From an uncultured Eubacterium sp. (GTDB lineage Bacteria > Bacillota > Clostridia > Lachnospirales > Lachnospiraceae), in assembly GCA_910584795.1 (NCBI GenBank), contig CAJUBZ010000002.1:62001-126000 (forward strand): DNA of 64,000 bases, written 5' to 3'. The position numbers and the translations under genes are program-made. Of this stretch, positions 1 to 7,684 are shown piece after piece. The notes beneath the pieces are model-generated. The model searched no databases and had not been told where the DNA came from. It saw only the letters and a list, made by a program, of their open reading frames with translations. The first letter of the stretch is position 1. Every line of letters begins with the position of its first letter.

Positions 1-53
1 TGATTTCTTTGGTGATTGTAAAGAAAAAGAAGGATGAGGATGAGGCAGAATGA
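1..53 (+). CDS. C-terminal tail of an upstream ICE protein (partial)
   Basis: An open frame enters from the left edge (first whole codon at base 3) and stops at 51-53. Its last residues are a short hydrophobic stretch followed by KKKKDEDEAE, the pattern of a C-terminal membrane anchor with a charged cytoplasmic tail. The stop overlaps the next start (ATGA), so it belongs to the same operon. In related elements a membrane-anchored DUF4366-like protein often sits here, but too little is visible to assign it. Confidence 0.5.
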   Translation, partial: ISLVIVKKKKDEDEAE

Positions 54-364
54 AAAGAGTGTATATCTGTTCACCTCTAGGCGGTGATGTAAGAATGCAT
101 ATCGCACAGGCAAAAAAATATGCTTTATATGCATTAAAATGTGGAATGGCTCCGGTCGTTCCACATTTTTATGCCCTGATTCTTGATGATGACAGACCGG
201 AGGAGAGGAAACTGGGAAAACAGGCAGGAATCAGTCTTTTGTGGGTTTGTGATGAAATGTGGGTATTTGGAGAAGAAATCACAAGCGGAATGGAGGAGGA
301 ACTCCGTTTGGGTAAAAACTTGAATCTGCCTGTCAGATATATTGATGACAGGCAGATTCATTAG
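50..364 (+). CDS. Nucleoside 2-deoxyribosyltransferase-like protein (DUF4406/DUF7768 type)
   Basis: A 104-residue protein opening with KRVYICSPLGGD, the beta-strand plus glycine loop that starts the nucleoside deoxyribosyltransferase-like fold used in DUF4406/DUF7768 proteins. A later CDEMWVFG strand and an EITSGMEEE helix match the conserved core of that fold, where the glutamates would contact the substrate. Enzymatic activity on nucleosides is not shown for these ICE copies. The start overlaps the upstream stop by ATGA, so it is translationally coupled within the transfer operon. It is a common passenger gene beside type IV secretion genes in Clostridia elements; its role in transfer is unknown. 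Confidence 0.7.
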   Translation: MKRVYICSPLGGDVRMHIAQAKKYALYALKCGMAPVVPHFYALILDDDRPEERKLGKQAGISLLWVCDEMWVFGEEITSGMEEELRLGKNLNLPVRYIDDRQIH

Positions 365-385
365 AAAAGAATATGGAGGTTACAG

Positions 386-721
386 ATGGTTAAAAGAAAA
401 TATTTAAAGGTTCTGTTATGTATTGTTCTGGCTGTTATGACAGCTTTTGTCATTACGGAATCTGCATATGCGGCAGGGGATGTATCTACAGCGATTGAAA
501 AGACTTGGAAAACTGCACAGACACAGGTAAAGAATGTAGTCAACAATGTTGTGTTTCCGGTGATTGATATGATTCTGGCGATTCTGTTTTTTGTGAAACT
601 TGGAACCGCCTATTTTGATTACAGAAAGCATGGACAGTTTGAATTTACAGCTCCGGCGATTTTGTTTGCCTGTCTGATTTTCACCCTGACCGCCCCCCTT
701 TATATCTGGTCGGTTCTGTAA
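386..721 (+). CDS. Pilin-like small membrane protein of the conjugation apparatus (DUF3852-like)
   Basis: A 111-residue protein with a clear signal peptide (KRKYLKVLL, hydrophobic core, SAYAAG cleavage-like site near residue 30), followed by two hydrophobic segments at about residues 55-70 and 85-105 separated by a short polar turn. This layout resembles VirB2/TrbC pilins and the DUF3852 family found at this position in Firmicutes ICEs. It sits directly upstream of the VirB6-like gene. I infer a pore or pilus subunit; direct homology to VirB2 is not visible by eye. Confidence 0.6.
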   Translation: MVKRKYLKVLLCIVLAVMTAFVITESAYAAGDVSTAIEKTWKTAQTQVKNVVNNVVFPVIDMILAILFFVKLGTAYFDYRKHGQFEFTAPAILFACLIFTLTAPLYIWSVL

Positions 722-726
722 GAGTG

Positions 727-761
727 AACAGGACTGTTTCCAAAAAAGAAACAGTCCTGTT
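727..761 (+). promoter_or_regulatory. Perfect 14-bp hairpin between two transfer genes
   Basis: Arms 727-740 (AACAGGACTGTTTC) and 748-761 are perfect inverted repeats around a 7-base A-rich loop. Only three T residues follow before the AGGAGG ribosome binding site of the next gene at 764-769. It may be a weak terminator, an RNA-processing site or a translational control hairpin. Confidence 0.7.
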
Positions 762-768
762 TTAGGAG

Positions 769-1710
769 GTGATAATTATTTTTGACTGGTTAGGATATAT
801 CATTGGCGGCGTGGGAGATGCCATTGGCGGTGTATTTGACGGAATTGGCTCACAAATATCGGATGCAATATGGGATGCCATGCTTCAGTGGTTCTACAAT
901 ACAATATTTGATGCAATTGCGGATTTCTTTACAATGATGGGAAATATGGGAGCAGATATTTTTGACTTGAAATGGGTACAGGCAACAATTCAGTTATTTA
1001 TTCTCTTTGGATGGTCGCTGTTTGCGGCGGGAATGATTGTAGCAGTGTTTGATGTAGCAATTGAATACCAGAGCGGAAGGGCAGATATTAAAAATACTGC
1101 AATCAACGTATTAAAAGGATTTTTTGCGTGTTCTCTGTTTGGGATCGTACCGGTAGAACTGTATAAGTTCTGCATCAGTCTGCAGAATACTTTTGCAGGT
1201 GACCTTACCCGTATTTTTTCAGGTGAGCAGCATCTTGGACTGGCAGAATTAAGCACGAAAGTTTTAAAGCGGTGCTTTATGGTGTCAGGAGGGGCGGCTT
1301 TTGATCTTTTTCATCTGCTTTCAATGATCGCATTTGCATACTGTGTAGTAAAAATTTTCTTTGCAAATATCAAAAGAGGAGGGATTCTTTTAATTCAGAT
1401 GTCCGTAGGGGCATTGTATATGTTTAGTGTGCCAAGAGGATACACGGATGGCTTTAATCAATGGATGAAGCAGATTGCAGCGCTGTGTCTGACCGCCTTT
1501 ATGCAGACAACGTTGTTGTTTTTGGGACTTTTAACGTTTAAAGGAAATATGCTTCTGGCACTGGGCATTATGCTGGCTGCCAACGAAGTGCCGAGAATTG
1601 CACAGCAGTTTGGATTGGACTCTTCTGTGAAAGTAAACATGATGAGTGTAGTTCATGCAACGACAACAGCAGTCAATATGACACGCTCTGTAGCAAATGC
1701 AGTGAAATAA
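769..1710 (+). CDS. VirB6/TrbL-like conjugal transfer membrane protein
   Basis: About 310 residues. The N-terminus is a glycine-rich amphipathic repeat (GYIIGGVGDAIGG), followed by hydrophobic segments near residues 72-95, 112-132, 175-200, 205-220 and 235-265, as in polytopic VirB6/TrbL-type channel proteins of Gram-positive ICEs. Its position between the pilin-like gene and the VirB3/VirB4-like genes agrees. The start is unclear: the GTG at 769 overlaps the AGGAGG motif, so it is badly spaced, and the best-spaced in-frame codons (775, 778) are ATT. Translation may start at an unusual codon. The product should be an inner membrane part of the mating channel. Confidence 0.75.
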   Translation: MIIIFDWLGYIIGGVGDAIGGVFDGIGSQISDAIWDAMLQWFYNTIFDAIADFFTMMGNMGADIFDLKWVQATIQLFILFGWSLFAAGMIVAVFDVAIEYQSGRADIKNTAINVLKGFFACSLFGIVPVELYKFCISLQNTFAGDLTRIFSGEQHLGLAELSTKVLKRCFMVSGGAAFDLFHLLSMIAFAYCVVKIFFANIKRGGILLIQMSVGALYMFSVPRGYTDGFNQWMKQIAALCLTAFMQTTLLFLGLLTFKGNMLLALGIMLAANEVPRIAQQFGLDSSVKVNMMSVVHATTTAVNMTRSVANAVK

Positions 1711-1809
1711 TGATTTTAAAAGAAAATATATGGTGTTTGATTTATTCGATTTGACTGGATTATTGAAAATAGTTGTGGTATGGTCTGTTGCTTGAAAGGA
1801 GGAAAAGTT

Positions 1810-2067
1810 ATGGGTTTTTTTACAGAACTGTTTAATGGAAGGCTTCATCCCATTGAGGAGTATGCACCAAAATCTGAAGAATACAAAAATGCATTAAAAG
1901 AATCCGGCAGGTTAAGGGAGGCCTTAATAGACACATTGTCGCAAGATCAGATAGGTCTTCTGAATATTTATATGGATACCCATACGACAGCAGAAGGTTA
2001 TTTTGAAGAGGAAATATTCCGTCAGGCATTTTTGCTGGGAATGGAGATGCAGAAAGAAGTAGAATAA
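1810..2067 (+). CDS. Small conserved ICE protein (DUF6809-like)
   Basis: An 85-residue acidic soluble protein. The start at 1810 is chosen because AAGGAGG lies nine bases upstream; an earlier in-frame start at 1780 has no such site. The pattern LFNGRLHPIEEYAPKSEEY, then a helical middle and a final helix with FRQAFLLGMEM, resembles the DUF6809 family, a small helical protein common in Clostridia mobile elements. No catalytic motif is seen. It lies between VirB6-like and VirB3-like genes, so it may be a cytoplasmic accessory of the transfer channel, but that is inference. Confidence 0.55.
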   Translation: MGFFTELFNGRLHPIEEYAPKSEEYKNALKESGRLREALIDTLSQDQIGLLNIYMDTHTTAEGYFEEEIFRQAFLLGMEMQKEVE

Positions 2068-2080
2068 TCAGAAAAAAGTG

Positions 2081-2108
2081 GAACGAGTGGTCTGGCGACC
2101 GCTTGTTC
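2081..2108 (+). promoter_or_regulatory. Intergenic hairpin, 12-bp arms
   Basis: GAACGAGTGGTC at 2081-2092 pairs with GACCGCTTGTTC at 2097-2108 (two G-U pairs), with a four-base loop. It lies after the stop of the DUF6809-like gene and before the ribosome binding site of the next gene, the same setting as the hairpins at 727-761 and 3747-3798. No T-run follows, so it is not a normal terminator. Confidence 0.6.
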
Positions 2109-2141
2109 TGTTAGAAAAATAGAAAGTGATAGGAGAAGTAG

Positions 2142-2402
2142 ATGATAACTTATTTATATCCGCAGAATCTGAAAGCCACAGCAAATCTGTGGCTTTGGGG
2201 ATTGCGGGATTTTGTGATTTTATGTGTTGCAGCACTGATATCGGTACTGGCATTAGTACATCTTAAAATTTTTCTGCCTGTGGCAATGACGTTATGTTTC
2301 GGATTCTTATCCATTCGTCTGGAAGATACGACAGTGCTTGATTTTATACGGTATGCAGTGCGGTATTTTATATCAACGCAGCAGAACTATGATTGGAGAT
2401 GA
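2142..2402 (+). CDS. VirB3/PrgI-like conjugal transfer membrane protein
   Basis: An 86-residue protein with two adjacent hydrophobic segments (about residues 23-40 and 42-58) and short polar ends. The start YPQNLKATANLWLWGLRDF and two-helix hairpin fit PrgI/VirB3-type subunits that dock the VirB4 ATPase at the membrane. The gene sits just before the protein that accompanies VirB4 in these elements. Its stop at 2400-2402 is almost in contact with the next gene's start, implying coupling. The family is assigned by size, topology and context, not by a catalytic motif. Confidence 0.7.
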   Translation: MITYLYPQNLKATANLWLWGLRDFVILCVAALISVLALVHLKIFLPVAMTLCFGFLSIRLEDTTVLDFIRYAVRYFISTQQNYDWR

Positions 2403-2406
2403 GGAA

Positions 2407-3012
2407 GTGAAGAAAAAAACAGAGCAAAGTAGAAAGAGAAAAGGACGTTCCATACAGGAATTGATTGGGATTGATACATTTACGAGATATGGACTGAAAA
2501 CAAGAAGAGGAGAGATGATTTTCTTTCTGGTTTCTCCGACGAACATCTCGGTACTGTCATCAGTGAATATTGAGATTAAAATCAGACATCTGATGATGGT
2601 ATTATCTGCGATTCCGGATATTGAAATTACCTGCACGGATTCCTGTGAGTGTTTTGATGATAATAAAAGTTATTTAAAGAGCAGAATGGAAGAGGAAGAA
2701 AATCTGAAAGTTCGAAAGCTGTTACAAAAAGACATTGACATGCTTGACAATATTCAGACAGAGATGGCAACGGCAAGACAGTTTTTGTTTATTGGCAGAT
2801 GTAAGTCTATGAAACCAGAACAGGTATTTCAGAGTGCAAACCGGATGGAAAAAGTAATATCCGAACAGGGATTTGAAGTGCAGCGGATGAAAAAGAATGA
2901 CGTGAAAAGATTTCTTGCCGTTTATTTTGAGGCAAGCATGAATGGTGACAGAATGCCGGATGTGGATGGAGAGCAGTATTATGAGGTAAATATGAATGAA
3001 GAAATGGTATAG
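2407..3012 (+). CDS. Conserved ICE transfer-locus protein of unknown function
   Basis: The likely start is GTG at 2407, eight bases after GGAG; the ATG at 2389 inside the previous gene has no binding site. The 201-residue protein begins with a lysine-rich tail, then SIQELIGIDTFTRYG and a mixed alpha/beta core containing FFLVSPTNISVLS. Conserved-looking acidic and arginine-rich helices follow (ATARQFLFIGRC). I know this type from the same place in other Clostridia ICEs; it resembles the N-terminal, non-ATPase part of VirB4/TraC-type proteins and may be a cytoplasmic partner of the channel. No enzymatic motif is visible. It overlaps the sortase gene by 17 bases. Confidence 0.6.
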   Translation: MKKKTEQSRKRKGRSIQELIGIDTFTRYGLKTRRGEMIFFLVSPTNISVLSSVNIEIKIRHLMMVLSAIPDIEITCTDSCECFDDNKSYLKSRMEEEENLKVRKLLQKDIDMLDNIQTEMATARQFLFIGRCKSMKPEQVFQSANRMEKVISEQGFEVQRMKKNDVKRFLAVYFEASMNGDRMPDVDGEQYYEVNMNEEMV

Positions 3013-3730
3013 ATTCGGGATGATTATATTGTTGGCTGTAGTGGGTTTCAGTGTTTTTATGGTTTACAGAGAACTGCGAATACAACAGAGAGAAAAGAAA
3101 GATTTTCAGGAACTGAGGGAGATGGCATATGGAAAAGGTAATGTACAAAGGTCAAAATCGATAGAGAAGTTTCATGAGAAAAAGCGGAATCTTTTGACAC
3201 TACAGGAAAAGAACAGTGACTGTGTCGGATGGCTGTATATTTCTGATACGCAGATTAACTACCCGGTGATGCATACTCCGTGTGAGCCTCAAAAGTATCT
3301 CAATAAAAATTTTGACGGAGCATACAGCTATTCAGGGATTCCATTCTTAGATGGAAGGTGTGAATTAGATAGTGACAATTTGATTTTTTACGGTCATAAC
3401 ATGAACAACGGAACAATGTTTGCTGACGTTATGAAATATGCAGAAAGAGATTACTTTGTAAAGCATCAGACGATTGTATTTGAAACATTGACGGAGTGCA
3501 GGGAGTATGTGATATTTGCAGTTATGAAAACTGGTACAGCAGATAACTGGTATTATTTTATTAATGCAGGGATACCAGAAGCATATGATGAATTTGTAGA
3601 AAGGGCAAAAATGAAATCGTTGTATGATACAGAAGTTACGCCGATATATGGAAAACAGATACTAACCCTGTCCACCTGTACAAACAGAGGCAAAGAGGAA
3701 CGATTTCTGATTGCTGCTGTAAAAAAATAA
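2996..3730 (+). CDS. srtB: Class B sortase
   Basis: A 244-residue type II membrane protein: N-terminal membrane helix at residues 7-25, then a sortase barrel. The catalytic triad is visible: His134 in FYGHNMNNG, Cys228 in LSTCTN and Arg236 in EERFLI. DCVGWLYISDTQINYPVM is the usual start of the class B domain. Sortases join proteins bearing a C-terminal sorting signal to the peptidoglycan; class B enzymes recur in the transfer regions of Gram-positive ICEs, where they may anchor surface parts of the mating machine. A GAGG site nine bases upstream supports the start at 2996. No substrate with a clear sorting motif was found in this window. Confidence 0.93.
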   Translation: MKKWYRFGMIILLAVVGFSVFMVYRELRIQQREKKDFQELREMAYGKGNVQRSKSIEKFHEKKRNLLTLQEKNSDCVGWLYISDTQINYPVMHTPCEPQKYLNKNFDGAYSYSGIPFLDGRCELDSDNLIFYGHNMNNGTMFADVMKYAERDYFVKHQTIVFETLTECREYVIFAVMKTGTADNWYYFINAGIPEAYDEFVERAKMKSLYDTEVTPIYGKQILTLSTCTNRGKEERFLIAAVKK

Positions 3731-3746
3731 AAGAGAAATATTGGTC

Positions 3747-3798
3747 GTTTTGTGAAAGGCAGGATGGCCACTTTTGTTCTTTCTGCCTTTGACAAAGC
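3747..3798 (+). promoter_or_regulatory. Long imperfect hairpin before the VirB4 gene
   Basis: Bases 3747-3762 pair with 3783-3798 (14 of 16, including AAAGGCAG/CTGCCTTT). The structure ends about seven bases before the AAGGAGG site at 3804-3810 that serves the VirB4 start. It is the third such hairpin at a gene junction in this operon. Confidence 0.55.
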
Positions 3799-3817
3799 GG
3801 AGCAAGGAGGGAACAGA

Positions 3818-5650
3818 ATGACATTTAGAAAGCCAAAGGTACTGACACCAGAGCAGATGGAGGAAATCCGCACAAAAGATTTTTTTGATATGATTCTGCC
3901 GGGTAATATCAAATTTTTGTCAGATCACTTTATTATTGGAGATTCCTACCGTTCGGTATGGGTAATTCGTGAATATCCGCCATCGACGGAAGAACAGGCA
4001 ATTTTATCACAGCTTGCAGACAGAAATGGTGTGACACTCCGTATATACCACAGACTGGTGGAGCCGATGGAACAGAGAAAGATTTTACAGAATGCAACAA
4101 GGAAAAATACCCTGATGTCTAGTGGCAGCAACGTGAATGAGACCATCGAGGCAGAGGGGAATCTGAAGGATGTGATAGAGCTTCTTGCGAATCTCAGAAA
4201 GAATAAAGAACCTCTGTTACATTGCTCTGTCTTTATGGAATTAAAGGCAAAAAGTATGGAAATGTTGCGGGAGCTGCAGAGTGAAATTGCAATGGAGCTT
4301 ACCCGTTCCAAGATTTCCGTGGACAGGCTCACCTTACGTCAGAAAGAAGGATTTCTCTCTGTTCTGCCAGTGGGGGCAAATCAGTTCGGTGCGCAGTATG
4401 AAAGAGTGCTGCCGGCAAGTTCCGTGGCAAATCTTTATCCGTTTAATTTTTCCGGCAAGACTGATCCTCAGGGACTGTATCTCGGAAGAGATAAATATGG
4501 AACGAATATTCTGGTAGACTTTGACCGCAGGGCTGAAGATAAGACCACATCGAATATTTTAATTTTAGGAAACAGTGGTCAGGGAAAAAGTTATCTGTTA
4601 AAACTGATTCTTACCAATATCAGGGAAACAGGAAAGACGATTATCTGCCTTGATCCGGAAGCAGAGTATGAAGAACTGACCAGAGCTTTAGGTGGATGTT
4701 ATATTGATTTTATGTCGGGAGAATATACCATCAATCCATTAGAGCCAAAGGCATGGTCTGACAATGCGGATGAAGTGGAGAAGGATGCACCGGAAGCATT
4801 CCGCAAAGTGACACGCTTGAGCCAGCATATCGCATTTTTAAAAGATTTTTTCAGGGCATATAAGGATTTTACTGACGCACAGGTGGATACAATAGAAATC
4901 CTTCTGATAAAACTTTACGCGCGGTTTGGGATTACAGACAGCACAGATTACAGTACAAAGAAATCGATTGATTTTCCAATCATGTCAGATTTTTATCAGC
5001 TGTGCGAGGAAGAATATATGACGTATGACAAACAGCGCAAATACTTGTATACGGAAGAAATGTTACAGGAAGTATGTCTCGGAATCCATTCTATGTGTGT
5101 GGGAGCAGAGTCTAAATATTTCAATGGACATACTAATATCGTGGATGATAAGTTTTTGTGTTTTGGTGTCAAGGGACTCATGGATACAAATAAGAGATTG
5201 AAAGATGCCATGTTGTTTAACATTTTATCCTTTATGTCCAATGAACTTTTAGGAAAGGGAAATACGGCGGCATCTATTGATGAATTATATCTTTTTCTGA
5301 CGAACATGACAGCCATTGAATATATTCGAAATGCCATGAAGCGTGTCCGAAAGAAAGACTCCTCTATTATTCTTGCAAGCCAGAATATAGAGGATTTTTT
5401 AATTCCATCGATTCGTGAATTTACCAAACCATTGTTTTCCATTCCGACACATCAGTTCCTGTTTAATGCAGGACAGATCAATCCGAAAGATTTTATGGAT
5501 GCCCTGCAGGTGGAACAGAGTGAGTTTGAACTGATTAAATATCCGGAGCGTGGAACCTGTCTGTATCGTTGTGGGAATGAGAGATATTTATTACAGGTTA
5601 TTGCACCGGATTATAAAGCGGAGCTGTTTGGAAAGGCAGGAGGACGATGA
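3818..5650 (+). CDS. VirB4-like type IV secretion ATPase
   Basis: A 610-residue cytoplasmic ATPase that powers the conjugative channel. Start 3818 is preceded by AAGGAGG; an upstream in-frame start at 3752 lies inside a hairpin and is rejected. The N-terminal third is the VirB4 coupling domain; the ATPase domain has a Walker A motif GNSGQGKS at residues 251-258, ICLDPEAEYEEL just after it, and a Walker B-type strand ending in Asp488-Glu489 (SIDELYLFL). The arginine/Gln-rich helix ASQNIEDF matches the sensor region of this family. Length and motifs look complete. The stop overlaps the following hydrolase start by ATGA. Confidence 0.95.
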   Translation: MTFRKPKVLTPEQMEEIRTKDFFDMILPGNIKFLSDHFIIGDSYRSVWVIREYPPSTEEQAILSQLADRNGVTLRIYHRLVEPMEQRKILQNATRKNTLMSSGSNVNETIEAEGNLKDVIELLANLRKNKEPLLHCSVFMELKAKSMEMLRELQSEIAMELTRSKISVDRLTLRQKEGFLSVLPVGANQFGAQYERVLPASSVANLYPFNFSGKTDPQGLYLGRDKYGTNILVDFDRRAEDKTTSNILILGNSGQGKSYLLKLILTNIRETGKTIICLDPEAEYEELTRALGGCYIDFMSGEYTINPLEPKAWSDNADEVEKDAPEAFRKVTRLSQHIAFLKDFFRAYKDFTDAQVDTIEILLIKLYARFGITDSTDYSTKKSIDFPIMSDFYQLCEEEYMTYDKQRKYLYTEEMLQEVCLGIHSMCVGAESKYFNGHTNIVDDKFLCFGVKGLMDTNKRLKDAMLFNILSFMSNELLGKGNTAASIDELYLFLTNMTAIEYIRNAMKRVRKKDSSIILASQNIEDFLIPSIREFTKPLFSIPTHQFLFNAGQINPKDFMDALQVEQSEFELIKYPERGTCLYRCGNERYLLQVIAPDYKAELFGKAGGR

Positions 5651-6696
5651 GTGCTGCAGTCGGAGCGGCTCTGAAAAAGATTGCTGTCGCTCTGCTCACA
5701 AACAAGAAAGTATTGAAAACTTTAGTAGGAATTGTTCTTGGTATTATAGTCATCGTGATTATGCCTGCTGTTGCAGTGGTATCTCTTTTCAATGGAAAAA
5801 TAGAAATTGATACAGGGGCTCTGCAACAGCAGATTGTGGCACAAATGTCAGAAAAGCAGAGAGAGGAACTTAAATTTATAGAAGATACTATGTATGCCAT
5901 TGAAAAAAAGATGACAGATAAAGGTTTTGAGGACAGAGTAAAAGAGGCACAGGTACTGTTTGTGTTTGTCCTTTCTGACCATGCTCATGAAAAGAAATTT
6001 GTATTAAGACTTGTTAAATGTTTTTCAGAGAAACAGACCGATGAGCAGTTGATTGCTAAAGTGAATGAAGTCTTTAAAACAGAGATAAAGGCTGATGAAT
6101 TTTCAAAGGTCATGGGAGAAATCCGCTTAACAGCAATCGTGACAAAAGATTATACAGATATTTCTACCAAAAACAATCTGGATTTAGTGAAGTGGGTGAT
6201 TCATGCACAGCAGTCCGGATGGGGATATGTATGGGGGACATCCGGAGGCGTACTGACAAGAAATGTATATGAGTCACAGAAAAAACTGTATCCGATAGAG
6301 GTAGGCGGCTATGCAGATTTTATAGAAAAGCACTGGATTGGAAAACGTACCTGTGACTGCTCTGGTTTGATCCGAAGTTACTGGTGGCTGAATCCTAAAA
6401 CCAAACAGATTGAATACGGAAGTAATGGTATTTCTGCAATGACGGCAGATGGAATGTATCAGGCATCTGCAGAAAAAGGAAGCATTGCATCCATACCGGA
6501 GGTTCCGGGACTTGCTGTCTGGCAGCCGGGACACATCGGTGTTTATATTGGTAACGGTGAAGTGATTGAAGCAATGAGTACAGAGTACGGAGTAGTGAAA
6601 ACAAAACTTACTTCCGGTAGATGGACACATTGGTTAAAAATACCTCATATCAGTTATGTGAAAGAAAAGGATAAAAAGGAGAAGAAAAAGAAATGA
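5647..6696 (+). CDS. NlpC/P60 cell-wall hydrolase of the conjugation machinery (VirB1-like)
   Basis: A 349-residue membrane-anchored hydrolase: one hydrophobic helix at about residues 25-48, a helical middle domain, then an NlpC/P60 cysteine peptidase domain from about residue 180. The likely nucleophile is Cys238 in CDCSGLIRSYWW, and His296 lies in QPGHIGVYIG; the third residue is less certain. Such enzymes cut peptide stems of peptidoglycan so the mating channel can cross the wall. Only this one hydrolase domain is evident; the muramidase domain seen in many ICE homologues is not recognisable in the middle region. A lysine-rich tail ends the protein. Confidence 0.88.
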   Translation: MSAAVGAALKKIAVALLTNKKVLKTLVGIVLGIIVIVIMPAVAVVSLFNGKIEIDTGALQQQIVAQMSEKQREELKFIEDTMYAIEKKMTDKGFEDRVKEAQVLFVFVLSDHAHEKKFVLRLVKCFSEKQTDEQLIAKVNEVFKTEIKADEFSKVMGEIRLTAIVTKDYTDISTKNNLDLVKWVIHAQQSGWGYVWGTSGGVLTRNVYESQKKLYPIEVGGYADFIEKHWIGKRTCDCSGLIRSYWWLNPKTKQIEYGSNGISAMTADGMYQASAEKGSIASIPEVPGLAVWQPGHIGVYIGNGEVIEAMSTEYGVVKTKLTSGRWTHWLKIPHISYVKEKDKKEKKKK

Positions 6697-7386
6697 GAAC
6701 AAAAGGAATTATGATGAGGAAAGAACCACAGCCGGATATCAGGGACTGCATTATTGAAAAAATAGTGATACTGCCTGATGAAGAGTATCGGTACTTTCTA
6801 AGTCATATGCTGTATAGAATATGAAATGCATCAGGAATTTCATATTCGTACTTTGCCAGCTCCTTTAGGAGCGTGCTTTGCGAAGCAAAGTTTTGAAACG
6901 GTTATCCTTTACCGTTTCAAAAGCTATGATTATCAGTTCATTGCAGAAAATACAGACCTGATGTATGTAGAACATGAGGATGATAATTCTTGGATATCCC
7001 ATTGTCTGTTAGTTATGGGAGAAAGTAGTGATGACGGAATACTGGTGGAAAGTGAAGGAGCAGATTATGCTCGGTATTCAGCATATCAGGCAGGGGCGAA
7101 GAGTTATGTAAGAGAACAGATATGTAAGGTCGCTAATGAAATTTTATATCACGAATTTGGCAAGCAGGTGAATGAATCATGGGTCGTTGAATGGGATAGT
7201 ATCAAAGAAGAGTTTGGAATTACAATCGATAAGACCAATGGCATTGGAGAAATGCTTATGGAAGAGTTGGAAAAGCGTAATGAGGTGGCAGAGATTATTG
7301 CAACGGAGGATGGAATTGAAATGACATTTCAGATTTTGCAGGAGGAAGAAGATTCTTTTATGAATGGCATGGAGATGAATTTATAA
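6693..7386 (+). pseudogene. DUF6329-like gene split by a short hairpin-rich insertion
   Basis: A first frame (6693-6824, 43 residues) starts by ATGA overlap with the hydrolase and contains IIEKIVILPDEEYRYFLSHML. A second frame (6826-7386) continues with DYQFIAENTDLMYVEHEDD and CLLVMGESSDDGILVESEG. Together they read like one DUF6329-type ICE protein, but the join is broken by about 112 extra bases (6816-6924 plus a TAT duplication), which shifts the frame by one and adds a stop. The second frame is intact for 187 codons from an ATG, so a truncated protein could still be made, with about 33 junk residues at its start. Function of the family is unknown. Confidence 0.7.
6816..6924 (+). repeat. 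Palindrome-rich miniature insertion (four hairpins)
   Basis: This stretch packs four inverted repeats in about 110 bases: GAATATGAAAT/ATTTCATATTC (6817-6827 with its partner upstream of GTACTTTG), GCTCCTTTAGGAGC, CTTTGCGAAGCAAAG, and TTTTGAAACGGT/ACCGTTTCAAAA (ending at 6922). It interrupts a reading frame and is flanked by TAT on both sides (6813-6815 and 6925-6927), a possible three-base target duplication. No transposase is encoded, so it would be a non-autonomous repeat (MITE or REP-like). Copy number elsewhere cannot be judged here. Confidence 0.65.
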
Positions 7387-7405
7387 AGTATGGAGGAAAA
7401 GTAAT

Positions 7406-7684
7406 ATGAAGAAAGCAATAATAACCCTTAATTTTGATGAAGAAAAAACTGCTGCATTGAAATTGTATTTGGAGCAAAAAGGAACAGCAATTGAGAAAGA
7501 ACTTGAAAAAACATTAGAGACACTTTATACAAAGTCTGTACCGGCAAATGTCCGTGAATTTATTGCATTGCGTTCTGGTGATGATTCAGGTTCTGTTGGG
7601 ACGAAGGGGAAAAAGCAGAAGATGCAACAGAATATTGGGACACAGGAACACAAAAAGGATAGTGATATCAAAACGCAGATGTAA
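7406..7684 (+). CDS. DUF6103-like small ICE protein
   Basis: A 92-residue charged protein beginning KKAIITLNFDEEKTAALKLYLEQKG, then a glutamate/lysine helix with ELEKTLETLYTKSVPANVREFI. This matches the small DUF6103 proteins that usually precede the mobilisation genes in Clostridia ICEs. The first strand plus two helices suggest a ribbon-helix-helix-like DNA-binding fold, but this is inference. The tail is lysine/glutamine rich and probably disordered. GGAGG is placed nine bases before the start. In this element unknown cargo separates it from the relaxase genes. Confidence 0.65.
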   Translation: MKKAIITLNFDEEKTAALKLYLEQKGTAIEKELEKTLETLYTKSVPANVREFIALRSGDDSGSVGTKGKKQKMQQNIGTQEHKKDSDIKTQM

